Assembly (NCBI RefSeq): GCF_014201115.1
Contig: NZ_JACHDO010000001.1
Span: 1,612,001 to 1,676,000, forward strand
DNA length: 64,000 nucleotides
Source of the DNA: Nocardiopsis metallicus
GTDB lineage: Bacteria; Actinomycetota; Actinomycetes; Streptosporangiales; Streptosporangiaceae
Direction: 5' to 3'
Part shown: one piece after another, positions 16,425 to 26,029 of the stretch
Position numbering within the stretch: the stretch's first letter is position 1
How the letters are laid out: every line of letters begins with the position of its first letter
Translations under genes and position numbers: made by a program
The notes under the pieces: generated by a model
What the model was told of the DNA's origin: nothing
Seen by the model: the letters and a program-made list of their open reading frames with translations, nothing else
Database searches by the model: none

Positions 16425-16542
16425 GGTCGGGGGACTCCCTCGCGGTGGTGCCGTGTTCCGGCTGGGGTGCCGGGATGGTTCGTCAGCGGCTCAGACGCCT
16501 GGCGTGGCCGGCTGGTTCGGGGAGTCTAACTGTGGCACGGAT

Positions 16543-16578
16543 GCGGCCCCCGCGCCGAGGGGATCGGGCGGGGGCCGC
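16543..16578 (-). terminator. Terminator downstream of the S8 protease gene
   Basis: GCGGCCCCCGC pairs with GCGGGGGCCGC over 11 bp with a 14-nt loop, 31 bp past the protease stop. Confidence 0.7.
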
Positions 16579-16608
16579 TGGGGGATGTGTGGTGGCTATC
16601 TACGGGTG

Positions 16609-18372
16609 CTACAGCCTGACGGTCTTGCTGAGCGAGCCGGTCGCGCCGGTCTCGTCGGTGACGGTCAGGGTGATGGTGTAGGTGCCCGGTCCGGAGTAGA
16701 AGTGCCAGGCGCTGGAGCCGCTGGCGGTACCGCCGTCACCGAAGTCCCACCGGTAGGAGGTGATGGGGGCGTCCCCGGCGCTGGAGCCGGAGGCGTCCAC
16801 CTCGCAGAAGTAGAAGAACGTGTAGCAGTAGCCGCTGAAGTCGGCGGTGGGCGCGACGTGGTCGGGGGCGCCCACGGAGATCTCGGCCTGGGCGGAGTCG
16901 GTGCGGCCCTCGTCGTCGGTGACGGTCAGGGTGACGGTGTAGTCGCCCTCGGCGGCGTAGGTGTGCTCGGTGGTGGTGCCGGTGCCACCGTTGCCGTCGC
17001 CGAACTCCCAGGTCCAGTCGGTGACCTCACCGGCGCTGCCGGAGCCGTCGAAGGAGCAGGTCAGGGTGGTGTCGTCGCAGGAGTGGGCGAGTGAGGCGAC
17101 CGGGCCCTGGGGCGGGGTGGTCTCACCGTCGGCGGGGAAGACGTCGGGGTCGCCCACGTCGAGCAGGGGCTCGTGGATGCCGTCGCCGGAGGTGTCGTTC
17201 CAGTCGTAGTTGCCCGCGCTGGTCAGGGTGTCGTAGATGGCCAGGACACCGGCGCGGTCGGTGGGCTTGGCGTCGCCGACCGCGAGCAGGGCCAGGCCGC
17301 CGGCCGCGTGCGGGGCGGCCATGGAGGTGCCGCTCATGGTGCCGTACCCGCCGCCGGGCATGGTGGAGGTGATGCAGGAGCCGGGGGCGGCGATGTCGAT
17401 GGTGGCGCCGAAGTTGGAGAACGTGGACAGGGTGTCGTCCTGGTCGGCGCGGCAGGTGAGCGGGCCGCCGATACCGCCGGGGGCGCCGTCGGAGTCGGCC
17501 ATGGAGGAGACGGTGAGCACGTCGGGGTGGTTGGCCGGGAAGAAGTTGGCCGCGTCGCGTGCGCTGTTGCCCGCGGCCACGGCGTAGGCGACGCCCTCGG
17601 CGACGGAGTTGGTGATGGCCTGGGTCAGGGCCTGGTCGGTGCAGCCCTGGCAGCCCAGGCTCATGTTGGCCACGCCGATCTGGCCGGCGTTGGCGGTGAC
17701 GTAGTCCACGCCCGCGGCGATCCCGGCGAGGCTGCCGCTGCCGCTCGCGGTCAGGACCTGGACGTTCCACACGTCGGCGCCGGGGGCCACGCCCACCACG
17801 CCCAGGTCGTTGTCGATGGCGGCGGCGCTGCCGGCCACGTGGGTGCCGTGGCCGTTGCCGTCGGTGGCGCTGTTGGGCACACAGGTGCCGCTGGTGCAGT
17901 TGACCGAGTCCACCACGTTCAGGTCGGGGTGGTTGCCGTCGACCCCGGTGTCCAGGACGGCGATGGCCACGTCGGGGACGTAGTTCTCCTGGCCGTCGAT
18001 CTGGAGGTTGGGGTTGTCGGGGGCGAAGACCCGGGCGATGCCGTTGGGGATGTCCTGGTCGAAGGCTTCGACGACCTGGTCCTCCTGGACGTAGGCCACG
18101 TCGCTGTCCTGGAGCAGTTCGGCGGCGTCGGCGGCGGTCATGTCCGCGGCGTAGCCGGTCAGGGCGTGCTCGTACACGCCCAGGGGGTCGTCCCCGTGGC
18201 GTTCGGCGACGGTTTCGGGGTCGGCGCTCTCGTCCAGGACGACGATGTAGGTGCGCTCGGCGGGGTCGGTGGTGTCGAGGAAGGAGGGGAGGTCGGGGTC
18301 GGCTGCGGCGGGGCCTACGGCCAGGATCGGCAGTAAGGCCGCGGCGGCGATCACTGCACCGAACTTGCGCAT
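16609..18372 (-). CDS. Secreted subtilisin-like serine protease (S8) with two C-terminal PKD domains
   Basis: A 587-residue preproenzyme. The signal peptide (RKFGAVIAAAALLPILAVGPAAA) is followed by an I9 inhibitor propeptide (YIVVLDESADPETVAERHG, ending VAYVQEDQVVEA). The S8 domain has the triad Asp in AVLDTGVDG (about 143), His in NGHGTHVAGS (about 177) and Ser in SGTSMAAPHAAGG (about 345), and the oxyanion Asn in AAGNSARDAANFFPA. The C-terminal half carries two PKD folds with WEFGDG and WDFGDG, likely for binding polysaccharide or protein. It is extracellular, probably for nutrient scavenging. The long upstream region contains three ACTACGTAGT-type palindromes and may be regulated by the neighbouring LuxR protein. 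Confidence 0.93.
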   Translation of the reverse strand: MRKFGAVIAAAALLPILAVGPAAADPDLPSFLDTTDPAERTYIVVLDESADPETVAERHGDDPLGVYEHALTGYAADMTAADAAELLQDSDVAYVQEDQVVEAFDQDIPNGIARVFAPDNPNLQIDGQENYVPDVAIAVLDTGVDGNHPDLNVVDSVNCTSGTCVPNSATDGNGHGTHVAGSAAAIDNDLGVVGVAPGADVWNVQVLTASGSGSLAGIAAGVDYVTANAGQIGVANMSLGCQGCTDQALTQAITNSVAEGVAYAVAAGNSARDAANFFPANHPDVLTVSSMADSDGAPGGIGGPLTCRADQDDTLSTFSNFGATIDIAAPGSCITSTMPGGGYGTMSGTSMAAPHAAGGLALLAVGDAKPTDRAGVLAIYDTLTSAGNYDWNDTSGDGIHEPLLDVGDPDVFPADGETTPPQGPVASLAHSCDDTTLTCSFDGSGSAGEVTDWTWEFGDGNGGTGTTTEHTYAAEGDYTVTLTVTDDEGRTDSAQAEISVGAPDHVAPTADFSGYCYTFFYFCEVDASGSSAGDAPITSYRWDFGDGGTASGSSAWHFYSGPGTYTITLTVTDETGATGSLSKTVRL

Positions 18373-18473
18373 GTGTGCGGGGACCCTTCTGTGGCGGGGA
18401 ACTGCGGGGGGTTGGGGGATTGTGGAAGGGTGGCCACCCGAGAGTCATGATGTGTCGCTCGGTGGAGCCAGGC

Positions 18474-18521
18474 AATACGTAGTCACTACGTAGTTCGGGC
18501 CGGGGGTGGCGACTACGTAGT
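18474..18521. promoter_or_regulatory. Three copies of the palindrome ACTACGTAGT upstream of the protease gene
   Basis: The perfect 10-bp palindrome ACTACGTAGT occurs at 18485-18494 and 18512-18521, with a third copy differing in its first two bases (AATACGTAGT) at 18474-18483. Spacing is 11 and 27 bp between starts. They lie 102-149 bp upstream of the protease ATG and after the luxR stop, as expected for an operator or activator cluster. Confidence 0.6.
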
Positions 18522-18589
18522 GCCGCAGGGGTGGTCCAGGGGCCGGGTGTGCCCTGGGGCCCAGGGGCGCGTGCGGTTCTGTGGCGTTC

Positions 18590-21532
18590 TCAGGGGTCGG
18601 CGGGCGGGGTCAGGTCGCGGCGTGAGCGCAGGCCGAGTTTGGCCAGGGCGTTGGCCACGTGGGTCTCCACAGTGCGCGGGGACAGGTGCAGGAGCGCGGC
18701 GATCTCGCGGTTGGTGTGTCCGCGCCCGGCCAGGGCGGTGATCTCGTTCTCCCGGGGTGAGAGGCGCTCGTTGCCCGAACCCCCTGTTCTGGCCGGGGGC
18801 GGGTTGAGGCCGTGCTCGCGTAGCAGGCGGCGTACGCGGGCGGCGTCCCAGGTGGCGCCGAGTTCGGTGTACTGCTCCAGGGCGGCCTGGAGTGTGGTCA
18901 CCCCCAGTCCGGGGCCCTGGCCGCTGGCAGCGGCCAGGTGGGTGTGGGCGGAGGCCTCGCGGACCTGGGCGGCGTCGTAGGGGCGGGGCATGTCCCGGTA
19001 GGCGGCCTCGGCCTCGGTGTACAGGTGCAGGGCGCGGTCGTGCTGGCCGTTGTGGTGGGCCAGGGCGGCTTCGAGGCGGATGAGGGCGGCCTGGGCGGCC
19101 GGTGCGCTGGTGCCCCGCAGTCCGGCGCGGAAGCGGGTGCTCAGGTCCTGGGCCACCGCGCGTCTTCGGCACAGCAGGAGGGCCTCGATGCCCGGCACCA
19201 GGTCGGCGGCCCAGACCCAGATGCCCTTGCTGGCCACGAGGGAGACCAGGCCTTCCACCCGCTGCCAGGCGGCGTTGGCGTCGCCTTGGGCCAGGGCCAT
19301 GCGGGCCAGTAGTCCGGCGGCGAAGGCGCGCACGGGCACGGTGTAGTCAGGGGTCGCGTGGTCGGGGGGTACGTGGTTGGTCGCGGTGCCGGTGGGGCCG
19401 GTGTGGTTGATGTGTCCGGCACGGTCGGTGGGGCTGTGGTGAGTGGTGGTGGGCCCGGGGTTGGCGGGGCCGGGCAGGATCCGGTCCAGGTGGGTGCGTG
19501 TGGTGGCCGGGTCGCCGTGGGCCAGGGCCAGGGCGGCACGCACCACGGCGAGTTCGGCGGTGACCGAGTGCAGGTGGGCCAGTCGCCCCGAGCGCAGGTC
19601 GTGTTCGGTGCGTTCGGCCAGGTCGGACCAGTGGCCGCGGTTCCAGTCCAGGATCAGGCGCAGCACCCGCGCGCTCTCGCGGATGTAGGGGTCGCAGGCG
19701 CCGGTGACATCGGCCAGGTGGCGGTCGGCCCGGTCGTAGTGGCCCAGGATGACGGCGGCGTCGGCCAGGTTCAGTGAGGCGCGGGAGAACTCGCGGCGCC
19801 GGGCCAGGGCCTGGGGGTTGCGGTGGGGCGGGGTGTCGTCGGGGCGGGGCAGGGCCACGTCCCAGGCGGCCGGGTCACCGATCTGGGCGAGAAGGGTGGC
19901 CTGGTTGACGCGCACGGTCTGGTCCACCGCGGGGTCCTGGCTGCGCTGGGCGGCCTGGACTGCCTGTTCCATCCAGCGCCGGTGGGTGGCCACCGAGTCG
20001 GGGGTGGAGCGGGGCACGGCCAGGGCGCACATGACGCGGGCGGCCAGGGCGGGGCGGGAGGAGAGTTCGGCGGCGGCGCGGACGAGCTCGCCGCGGGCGG
20101 AGCGGTTGCGGGAGGCCTGGTTGAGCAGGAGCAGGCCCAGTTCCATGCGTAGTTCGCCGCGTTCGGCAGAGCACAGGCCGGGGGTGTCCAGGACGTCGCG
20201 CAGCAGGGCGATGGTGTGTTCGGCGGAGATACCGGTCAGGGCGGCGCGGCCGAGTTTGAGTGCGAGGTCGCAGCGGCGGCGCGGGGGCAGGCAGCGGCGG
20301 GTGAGGGCGTCGCGCAGCAGGGCGACGGCGGTGGTGTCCTCACCGCGGGCCAGGGCCTGGTCCGCGGCGAGTTCGGCGTGGTCGGTCCAGGCGTCCAGCA
20401 GCCCGGCTTCGCGGGCGTGGTGGGCCATGCGGGCGTGCGGTGGTTCGGTCTGTTCGCCCAGGACCTGGAGGGCGGCCCGGTGCAGCTGGCGGCGTTTGTC
20501 GCGGGGCAGGGAGGTGTAGCAGGCCTGGCGTAGCAGCGGGGTGTGGGGTTCCAGGGTGGCCGGGCCCAGGGAGCGCAGCAGGCCGCGTTGGTGGGCTCGG
20601 GCCAGGGCCTTTTCGGCGCGGGCGGTGGACAGTGCGGCCACGCGGGCCAGTTGGGTGTCGGTGGCGGGCTGGTCCAGGACGCAGGCGGCGCGGACCAGTC
20701 GGCGGGTGTTGCGGTCCACCGAGCGCAGGCGGTCCAGGAGCCAGTCGCGCAGGGGGGCGGGGATCGGCGGGGTGGCGGGCACGACCGCCTCGCCCGGGGC
20801 ACCGCGGGGCTGGGCCAGGTGGCGCAGGGTCTCCACCACGGCCAGGGGAAGGCCGCCGGTCCAGGCGTGCAGGTGCTCGGCGTCCTCGCGGGAGGCCTCG
20901 GCGGTGAGCAGGCGCTGGGCCAGGGTGTGGACGTGTTCGGGTGGCAGGGGGCCCAGGGTGATTTCGTGGTGCTCGGTGCCTGGCGGGGTGCGGGCGGCCA
21001 GCGCGGCCGCGGGGAAGGCGCGCGGGAGTTCCTCGGGGCGGTAGGTCAGAACCAGTGTGAGGTTGGCGGGCAGCCGGGGCGTCAGGTAGGTGAGCAGGTC
21101 ACGGGTGGCCGGGTCGATCCACTGCGCGTCCTCCAGGATCAGGGTGGTGGGCCCCAGGGCGCTCAGGAGCTCGGTCAGGGCGCGGTAGGTGCGGTGGTGT
21201 TCGGCGGCCCGGTCCGCCGGGGGCGGCGGTGGGGGCAGCAGGTCGCCGTGCTCGGGCATCAGGAGGGCCAGCGCGCCGCACAGCGGGCTGAGCCCGGCCG
21301 GGATCGGGGCGTGGCGCAGGGCCTCGACGACGGGCGCGTAGGGGAAGGGGTCGGTGCGGGGCGGGCAGTGTCCGGTCAGTACGGTGCTGTCGGTGGCCTC
21401 GTGCAGTTCCTGGACCAGGCGGGTCTTGCCTGTTCCGGCTGTCCCTGACAACAGGACGATGGTGCCGGGAACCGCTGCCTTGCGCAGCTGCCGTCGTTCC
21501 GTGTCGCGCCCGACGAGTGGGGGGGAGCACAC
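18590..21532 (-). CDS. Large ATP-binding LuxR-family regulator (LAL type)
   Basis: A 980-residue regulator. The N-terminal AAA/STAND module begins LVGRDTERRQL, with Walker A GTAGTGKT (about residue 32) and Walker B LILEDAQWID (about 135), then a long helical, TPR-like sensor region. A C-terminal LuxR HTH (LSPRENEITALAGRGHTNRE, IAALLHLSPRTVETHVANAL) follows. LAL regulators are large signal-dependent activators, often of secondary metabolism or extracellular enzymes. The GTG at 21532 directly precedes the conserved SPPLVGRD start. A TATACC motif about 8 bp upstream would suit a leaderless transcript. An open frame continues upstream but is out of family register. The next gene downstream is the S8 protease, which it may control. 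Confidence 0.88.
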   Translation of the reverse strand: MCSPPLVGRDTERRQLRKAAVPGTIVLLSGTAGTGKTRLVQELHEATDSTVLTGHCPPRTDPFPYAPVVEALRHAPIPAGLSPLCGALALLMPEHGDLLPPPPPPADRAAEHHRTYRALTELLSALGPTTLILEDAQWIDPATRDLLTYLTPRLPANLTLVLTYRPEELPRAFPAAALAARTPPGTEHHEITLGPLPPEHVHTLAQRLLTAEASREDAEHLHAWTGGLPLAVVETLRHLAQPRGAPGEAVVPATPPIPAPLRDWLLDRLRSVDRNTRRLVRAACVLDQPATDTQLARVAALSTARAEKALARAHQRGLLRSLGPATLEPHTPLLRQACYTSLPRDKRRQLHRAALQVLGEQTEPPHARMAHHAREAGLLDAWTDHAELAADQALARGEDTTAVALLRDALTRRCLPPRRRCDLALKLGRAALTGISAEHTIALLRDVLDTPGLCSAERGELRMELGLLLLNQASRNRSARGELVRAAAELSSRPALAARVMCALAVPRSTPDSVATHRRWMEQAVQAAQRSQDPAVDQTVRVNQATLLAQIGDPAAWDVALPRPDDTPPHRNPQALARRREFSRASLNLADAAVILGHYDRADRHLADVTGACDPYIRESARVLRLILDWNRGHWSDLAERTEHDLRSGRLAHLHSVTAELAVVRAALALAHGDPATTRTHLDRILPGPANPGPTTTHHSPTDRAGHINHTGPTGTATNHVPPDHATPDYTVPVRAFAAGLLARMALAQGDANAAWQRVEGLVSLVASKGIWVWAADLVPGIEALLLCRRRAVAQDLSTRFRAGLRGTSAPAAQAALIRLEAALAHHNGQHDRALHLYTEAEAAYRDMPRPYDAAQVREASAHTHLAAASGQGPGLGVTTLQAALEQYTELGATWDAARVRRLLREHGLNPPPARTGGSGNERLSPRENEITALAGRGHTNREIAALLHLSPRTVETHVANALAKLGLRSRRDLTPPADP

Positions 21533-21763
21533 GCGGTCACGGTATAGGCACGGTGGGCTTCGCGGTAGAGGGAGAGAAGTTACGTATCGGCTTCGTTGGT
21601 GACCGGTTTCGGACGGGCCGTTCAACGGGTCGCCGGTCGGGCGCAGACGGTGCCGTAGGTGCGGTGGACTCCGGCGTATGGCGTCCGGGCCCCGGTGGTG
21701 CTTCGGTGGGAGGCGTGACGTGCCGCGTGGGCGGCACGGCCGGGGGGGGGAGGGCACGTTCCG

Positions 21764-22252
21764 ATGGCGGAGATGGTGTTGGGGGTCGTGCCGGTGTTGG
21801 CCGCCGTGCTGGCAGGGCTGTTCGCGGGGCTGTTCCTGGCCTTTTCGATGGCGGTGATGCCCGGGCTGGCGCGCGCCGGTGACCGGGTGATGGTCGAGGC
21901 CATGCGGGGGATGAACACCGCCATCCTCAACCCCGTGTTCGCCCTGGTGTTCGTGGGTGCCCCGGTGGCGGCGCTGGGTTCGACGGCGTTGTTCTTCGCG
22001 GCCGGAGCGCATGGCTCCGCGGTGTGGTCGGGGGCGGCGCTGGTGCTGATGGCGGCCACGGTGGTGGTCACCTTCGCGGTGAACGTGCCCCGCAACGACG
22101 CCTTGGAGCGGGCCGGCGCTCCGGCACGGATCCAGGATCCGGCGGCGGTGCGCGCCGCCTTCGAGCCGGTGTGGGTGCGGTGGAACCACCTGCGTTCGCT
22201 GGCCTCGGCGGCGGCTCTGGTCTGCGCGGTGGTGGCCCTGGTCACCGGCTGA
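21764..22252 (+). CDS. DUF1772 (anthrone oxygenase-like) membrane protein
   Basis: A 162-residue protein with four hydrophobic segments: VPVLAAVLAGLFAGLFLAFS, FALVFVGAPVAALGSTALFF, VWSGAALVLMAATVVVTFAV and LASAAALVCAVVALVTG. Family features include the MPGLARAGDRVMVEAMRGMN loop, the NVPRNDALERA motif after the third helix and WVRWNHLRSLASAAA near the end. The family is named for fungal anthrone oxygenases, but the bacterial members are uncharacterised. It is divergent from the LuxR regulator. A G-rich Shine-Dalgarno-like stretch precedes the ATG. Confidence 0.82.
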   Translation: MAEMVLGVVPVLAAVLAGLFAGLFLAFSMAVMPGLARAGDRVMVEAMRGMNTAILNPVFALVFVGAPVAALGSTALFFAAGAHGSAVWSGAALVLMAATVVVTFAVNVPRNDALERAGAPARIQDPAAVRAAFEPVWVRWNHLRSLASAAALVCAVVALVTG

Positions 22253-22344
22253 CCCCGGTGGCGTACAGGCGGCCCGGACTGCCGGGCGGCCCGGGTGCCG
22301 GGGCGCCCCTTGCCCTGGTTCGGGACGGGCCCGCACCAGGGCGG

Positions 22345-23826
22345 TCAGCCCACCGGTTCGGCGCTGCGGCCGCTCTCCATCCCCGACAGCAAGGCGTTCA
22401 CGTCCCGCACGCAACCCCCGCAGCCGGTGGTGGCGCGGGTGCGCTCGGCGATGCCTTCGCGGGTGCGCGCACCGTCCAGCCAGGCCTGCTCGATGTCCTC
22501 GCGGCTGACCGCGTTGCACCGGCACACCAGGGCCGGGGCGCCCGTGCCCTGGCCCGCCTGATCCACCGGTGGGGCGGTGGGCAGTCCCTGCAGCAGGGCC
22601 AGCCGGTCGGCGGGCACCGGGGCGCCGGTGTCGTAGAGCTGGGACAGGGTGGCCGCCGCCTGCGCGAACCCGAGCAGGACCGCGCCCACCACCCGTTCCT
22701 CGCTCACCGTGAGCTTGGCGTAGCGGCGCCCGTAGGGGTCGCTGACCGTCACCGTCTCCATCTCGGGCCCCAAGTCGTCCTCCTGCACCAGACCGAACGA
22801 GGTGAGTTCGATGCCCTGGGCCTTGAGCCGGGTGAGCGGACGCGCCCCCGAGTAACGGGCCTGGGGCGCGGCCCCGGTGAGCCGCCGAGCCAGAACCGAG
22901 GCCTGCTCCCACCCGGGCTGGACCAGCCCGGCCCCGCCTCCGGGGTGCTGGGCGCAGTCACCGATGGCGTGCACGCGGGCGTCGGAGGTGGCCAGGGCGT
23001 CGTCCACGAGCACCCCGTGCTCAGCCTCGATCCCGGCCGCCTTGGCCAGCTCGACGTTGGCGCGCACACCAGCGGTGACCACCAGGGCGTCACCCGGCAG
23101 GACCCGGCCGTCATCCAGCTCCAGACCGGTACCCGGGATCCACCGCGAGGCCACCCGCCAGGAGTGGACGCTCACCCCCAGGTCCTCGTAGCAGCTGGCC
23201 AGTACCTTGGCCGCGCTCTGGTCGATCTGCCGGCGCATGATCCAGGGCGAGGACTCCACCACGCACACCCGGGCCCCGCGCCCGACCAGTCCGCGGGCGG
23301 CTTCCAAACCCAGGACACCGCCGCCCAGGACCACCACGGGGGCGCCGGGACGGACCAGGGAGAGCAGGCGCTCGCAGTCGGCGAGGTCGCGCAGAGCGCT
23401 CACCCCTTCCCCTGGTACGCCGTCGGAGGCGCTGACCCCGGGGATGGGCGGGAAGGCGGCGCGGGCGCCGGTGGCCAGGACCAGCTCGTCGTAGGGCAGA
23501 TGGGTGCCGTCGTCCAGGTCCACCCGGCGTTCGGTCGTGTCCAGGGCGGTGGCGCTCACCCCCGTGCGCACGCTCACCCCGGGGGTGCGCGGTACCGGAA
23601 GGTTGATCTGGTCGGGTGTGTAGTCGCCCGCGACCACCCCCGAGAGCAGGACGCGGTTGTAGGCCGGGTGGTGTTCGGTGCCCACCACGGTGACGTGGAC
23701 GCGTTCACCCTCGGGGTCCAGCCGGGCTACCTCCTCGGCGAAGCGGGCCCCGACCATGCCGTTGCCCACGACCACGATCCGACGCGCTGACACGCTCTGC
23801 TCGCTCACACGCTGATCGGTGCTCAA
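22345..23826 (-). CDS. nasB: NAD(P)H/FAD oxidoreductase with BFD-type [2Fe-2S] domain: nitrate reductase electron-transfer subunit
   Basis: A 493-residue protein that resembles the N-terminal half of NirB: FAD motif VVVGNGMVGARF, second Rossmann motif VVLGGGVLGLEAA, and FAD-binding VHAIGDCAQHPGG. It carries a C-terminal BFD-like cluster domain (CRCNAVSREDIEQAWLDGAR and TTGCGGCVRDVNALL; ligands near residues 434-470). It lacks the siroheme domains, so it most likely passes electrons from NAD(P)H to the nitrate reductase encoded directly upstream. The TTG start is supported by AGGAGG at 23833-23838; GTG at 23808 is an alternative. The gene symbol is given by functional analogy with Bacillus/Klebsiella systems. 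Confidence 0.8.
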   Translation of the reverse strand: MSTDQRVSEQSVSARRIVVVGNGMVGARFAEEVARLDPEGERVHVTVVGTEHHPAYNRVLLSGVVAGDYTPDQINLPVPRTPGVSVRTGVSATALDTTERRVDLDDGTHLPYDELVLATGARAAFPPIPGVSASDGVPGEGVSALRDLADCERLLSLVRPGAPVVVLGGGVLGLEAARGLVGRGARVCVVESSPWIMRRQIDQSAAKVLASCYEDLGVSVHSWRVASRWIPGTGLELDDGRVLPGDALVVTAGVRANVELAKAAGIEAEHGVLVDDALATSDARVHAIGDCAQHPGGGAGLVQPGWEQASVLARRLTGAAPQARYSGARPLTRLKAQGIELTSFGLVQEDDLGPEMETVTVSDPYGRRYAKLTVSEERVVGAVLLGFAQAAATLSQLYDTGAPVPADRLALLQGLPTAPPVDQAGQGTGAPALVCRCNAVSREDIEQAWLDGARTREGIAERTRATTGCGGCVRDVNALLSGMESGRSAEPVG

Positions 23827-23908
23827 CTACTGCCTCCTGCTGTGGGGTGGTACCTGCCCGGGCGGCGTCGGCCGGGTGAAGCTGTCGTGGGGAGTCGGCT
23901 GTGCCGCC

Positions 23909-26029
23909 CTAGCGGCCCGCTGCGGTGGCGGGGTCGTGGTCGGGTTCGGGTTCCAACCGCACGGCGCTGACCTTGAACTCCGGCATGCGGCTGGTGGGGT
24001 CCAGGGCTGGGTGGGTGAGGTTGTTGGCGGCCTGGGCCCCCGCGTAGTGGAAGGGCATGAACACCGTGTCCAGGCGGGCGGTGGGCTCCAGGCGCACCCG
24101 GGCGCTGGTGTGGCCCCGGCGGGAGGTGAGCCGGGCCAGGTCACCGGCGGCCAGCCCCGCGCGGGCGGCGGTGTCGGGGTGCACCTCCACGTACACCTCG
24201 GGTTCGGCGCTGTTGAGTTCGGGGACCCGGCGGGTCTGGGCCCCGGACTGGTAGTGGCCCATGAGCCGCCCGGTGGTGGCGATCAGCGGGAACTCGGTGT
24301 CGGGTTCCTCGGCGGCGGGGCGGTGGGCCACGGCCGTGAACCGGGCGCGGCCGTCGGGGTGGGCGAAGGAGTCCAGGAACAGGCGGGGCGTGGGCTCCTG
24401 GCCCGCGCGTACCGGCCAGTGCAGGGCCTCCCCCGCCGCCAGGCGTTCGGGGGTGACGCCGGAGTAGTCGGCGGCTCCCCCGGCCGAGGCCGCGCCCAGC
24501 TCGGCCAGCACGGTGTCGGGTTCGGTGGGAAAGCGTTCGGCGGGCTGGCCCAGGCGCACCGCCAGGGCCGAGAGCACCTCCAGGTCGGTGCGTACGCCTT
24601 CGGGCGGCGGGATCGCGCGGCGGCGGCGCAGCACTCGCCCCTCCAGGTTGGTCATGGTGCCCGACTCCTCGGCCCACTGAGCCACCGGCAGGACCACGTC
24701 GGCCAGGGCGGCGGTCTCCGAGAGCACGAAGTCGGCGGCCACCAGCAGGTCCAGGCCGACCAGGCGCTCACGCACCCGCCCGGCGTCGGGGGCCGAGACC
24801 ACCGGGTTGGAGCCGAACAGCAGCATGGCGCGCGGACCGCCGGGGGTGCCCAGGGCGTCCAGGAGTTCGAAGGCGCTGCGTCCGGGTCCGGGCAGGGAGT
24901 CGGGGTCCACGCCCCACACCCGGGCCACGTGGTCGCGGGCGGCGGGGTCGTCGATCTTGCGGTACCCGGGCAGCTGGTCGGCCTTTTGGCCGTGTTCGCG
25001 TCCGCCCTGGCCGTTGCCCTGCCCGGTGATGCACCCGTAGCCCGAACCCGCGCGGCCGGGCAGTCCCAGGGCCAGGGCCAGGTTGATCCAGGCCGAGACG
25101 GTGTCGGTGCCCTTGGCGTGCTGTTCGGTGCCGCGCCCGGTCAGGATGTAGGCCGAGTGGTTGCGGGCGGCTTTTCCGAGCAGGTCGGCGGCGGCGCGGA
25201 TCTGCTCGGCGGGCACCCCGGTGAGGAGTTCGGTCTGCTCGGGCCACCAGGCCGCGGCGTGTTCCCATGCCGGTTCGAACCCGCTGGTGCGTGCGGCGAC
25301 GTAGTCGGTGTCCACCCAGCCCTGGACGCGGACGGCGTGCAGCAGGCTCAGGGCCAGGGCCAGGTCGGTGCCCGGGCGCGGGGCCAGGTGCAGGCCGCCG
25401 TTGTCGAGTGCGACCCGGGCGGTGGCGGTGCGGCGGGGGTCGATGACGATGAGTGCGGGTGCGGACAGGTGGCCCATCATCGGCGGCATGGTCTCGGCGG
25501 GGTTGGCCCCGGCCAGCAGGACCACTTCGGCCGAGCCGACGTCGGTGAGCGGGAAGGGCATGCCCCGGTCCAGTCCGAAGGCGCGCATGCCCGCGGCCGC
25601 CGCGGAGGACATACAGAAGCGGCCGTTGTAGTCGATCTGGGAGGTGCCCAGGGCCAGGCGGGCGAACTTGCCCAGGGCGTAGGACTTCTCGTTGGTGAGC
25701 CCGCCGCTGCCGAAGACCGAGACGGTGTCGGGGCCGGACTCTGCGCGCAGGGCCAGCAGGCGTTCGGCGATGTGGTCCAGGGCGGTGTCCCAGTCGACCT
25801 CGACCAGGTCGGAGTCGCGGTCCTTGCGGAGCAGGGGGCGGTTGAGGCGGTCGGGGACGGTGAGGACGTCGGCGGAGGTCCAGCCCTTGCGGCACAGCCC
25901 GCCCCGGTTGGTGGGGAAGTCGGCGGGGCGGGCGGACAGGCGTCCGTCGGCCCCGGTGTCCAGGTGCATGGCGCACTGCAGGGCGCAGTAGGGGCAGTGG
26001 GTGCGGGTCGAGGCGCTGGGCGGGTTCAT
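23909..26029 (-). CDS. nasC: Assimilatory nitrate reductase, molybdopterin catalytic subunit
   Basis: A 706-residue molybdopterin oxidoreductase of the NarB/NasC/NasA group, without signal peptide, that reduces nitrate to nitrite in the cytoplasm. The [4Fe-4S] site is CPYCALQCAM with GGLCRKGWTSADVL. Further family markers are SVFGSGGLTNEKSYALGKFA, IDYNGRFCMSSAAAA (Cys as likely Mo ligand), GANPAETMPPMMGHL, TGQGNGQGGREHGQKADQLPG and, in the C-terminal Mopterin dinucleotide-binding domain, ATTGRLMGHYQSGAQTRR. It sits between transporter and electron-transfer genes, overlapping narK by 4 bp. Compared with long NasC/NarB forms, the C-terminal BFD domain is absent; it is carried by the next gene instead. 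Confidence 0.92.
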   Translation of the reverse strand: MNPPSASTRTHCPYCALQCAMHLDTGADGRLSARPADFPTNRGGLCRKGWTSADVLTVPDRLNRPLLRKDRDSDLVEVDWDTALDHIAERLLALRAESGPDTVSVFGSGGLTNEKSYALGKFARLALGTSQIDYNGRFCMSSAAAAGMRAFGLDRGMPFPLTDVGSAEVVLLAGANPAETMPPMMGHLSAPALIVIDPRRTATARVALDNGGLHLAPRPGTDLALALSLLHAVRVQGWVDTDYVAARTSGFEPAWEHAAAWWPEQTELLTGVPAEQIRAAADLLGKAARNHSAYILTGRGTEQHAKGTDTVSAWINLALALGLPGRAGSGYGCITGQGNGQGGREHGQKADQLPGYRKIDDPAARDHVARVWGVDPDSLPGPGRSAFELLDALGTPGGPRAMLLFGSNPVVSAPDAGRVRERLVGLDLLVAADFVLSETAALADVVLPVAQWAEESGTMTNLEGRVLRRRRAIPPPEGVRTDLEVLSALAVRLGQPAERFPTEPDTVLAELGAASAGGAADYSGVTPERLAAGEALHWPVRAGQEPTPRLFLDSFAHPDGRARFTAVAHRPAAEEPDTEFPLIATTGRLMGHYQSGAQTRRVPELNSAEPEVYVEVHPDTAARAGLAAGDLARLTSRRGHTSARVRLEPTARLDTVFMPFHYAGAQAANNLTHPALDPTSRMPEFKVSAVRLEPEPDHDPATAAGR

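Noticed and set aside
18590..22912. One continuous leftward frame of 1440 codons over the LuxR gene and the DUF1772 gene
   Set aside because: Only the part up to 21532 has protein-family content. Upstream it is low-complexity Arg/Gly/His sequence antisense to the DUF1772 gene, an effect of high GC3.
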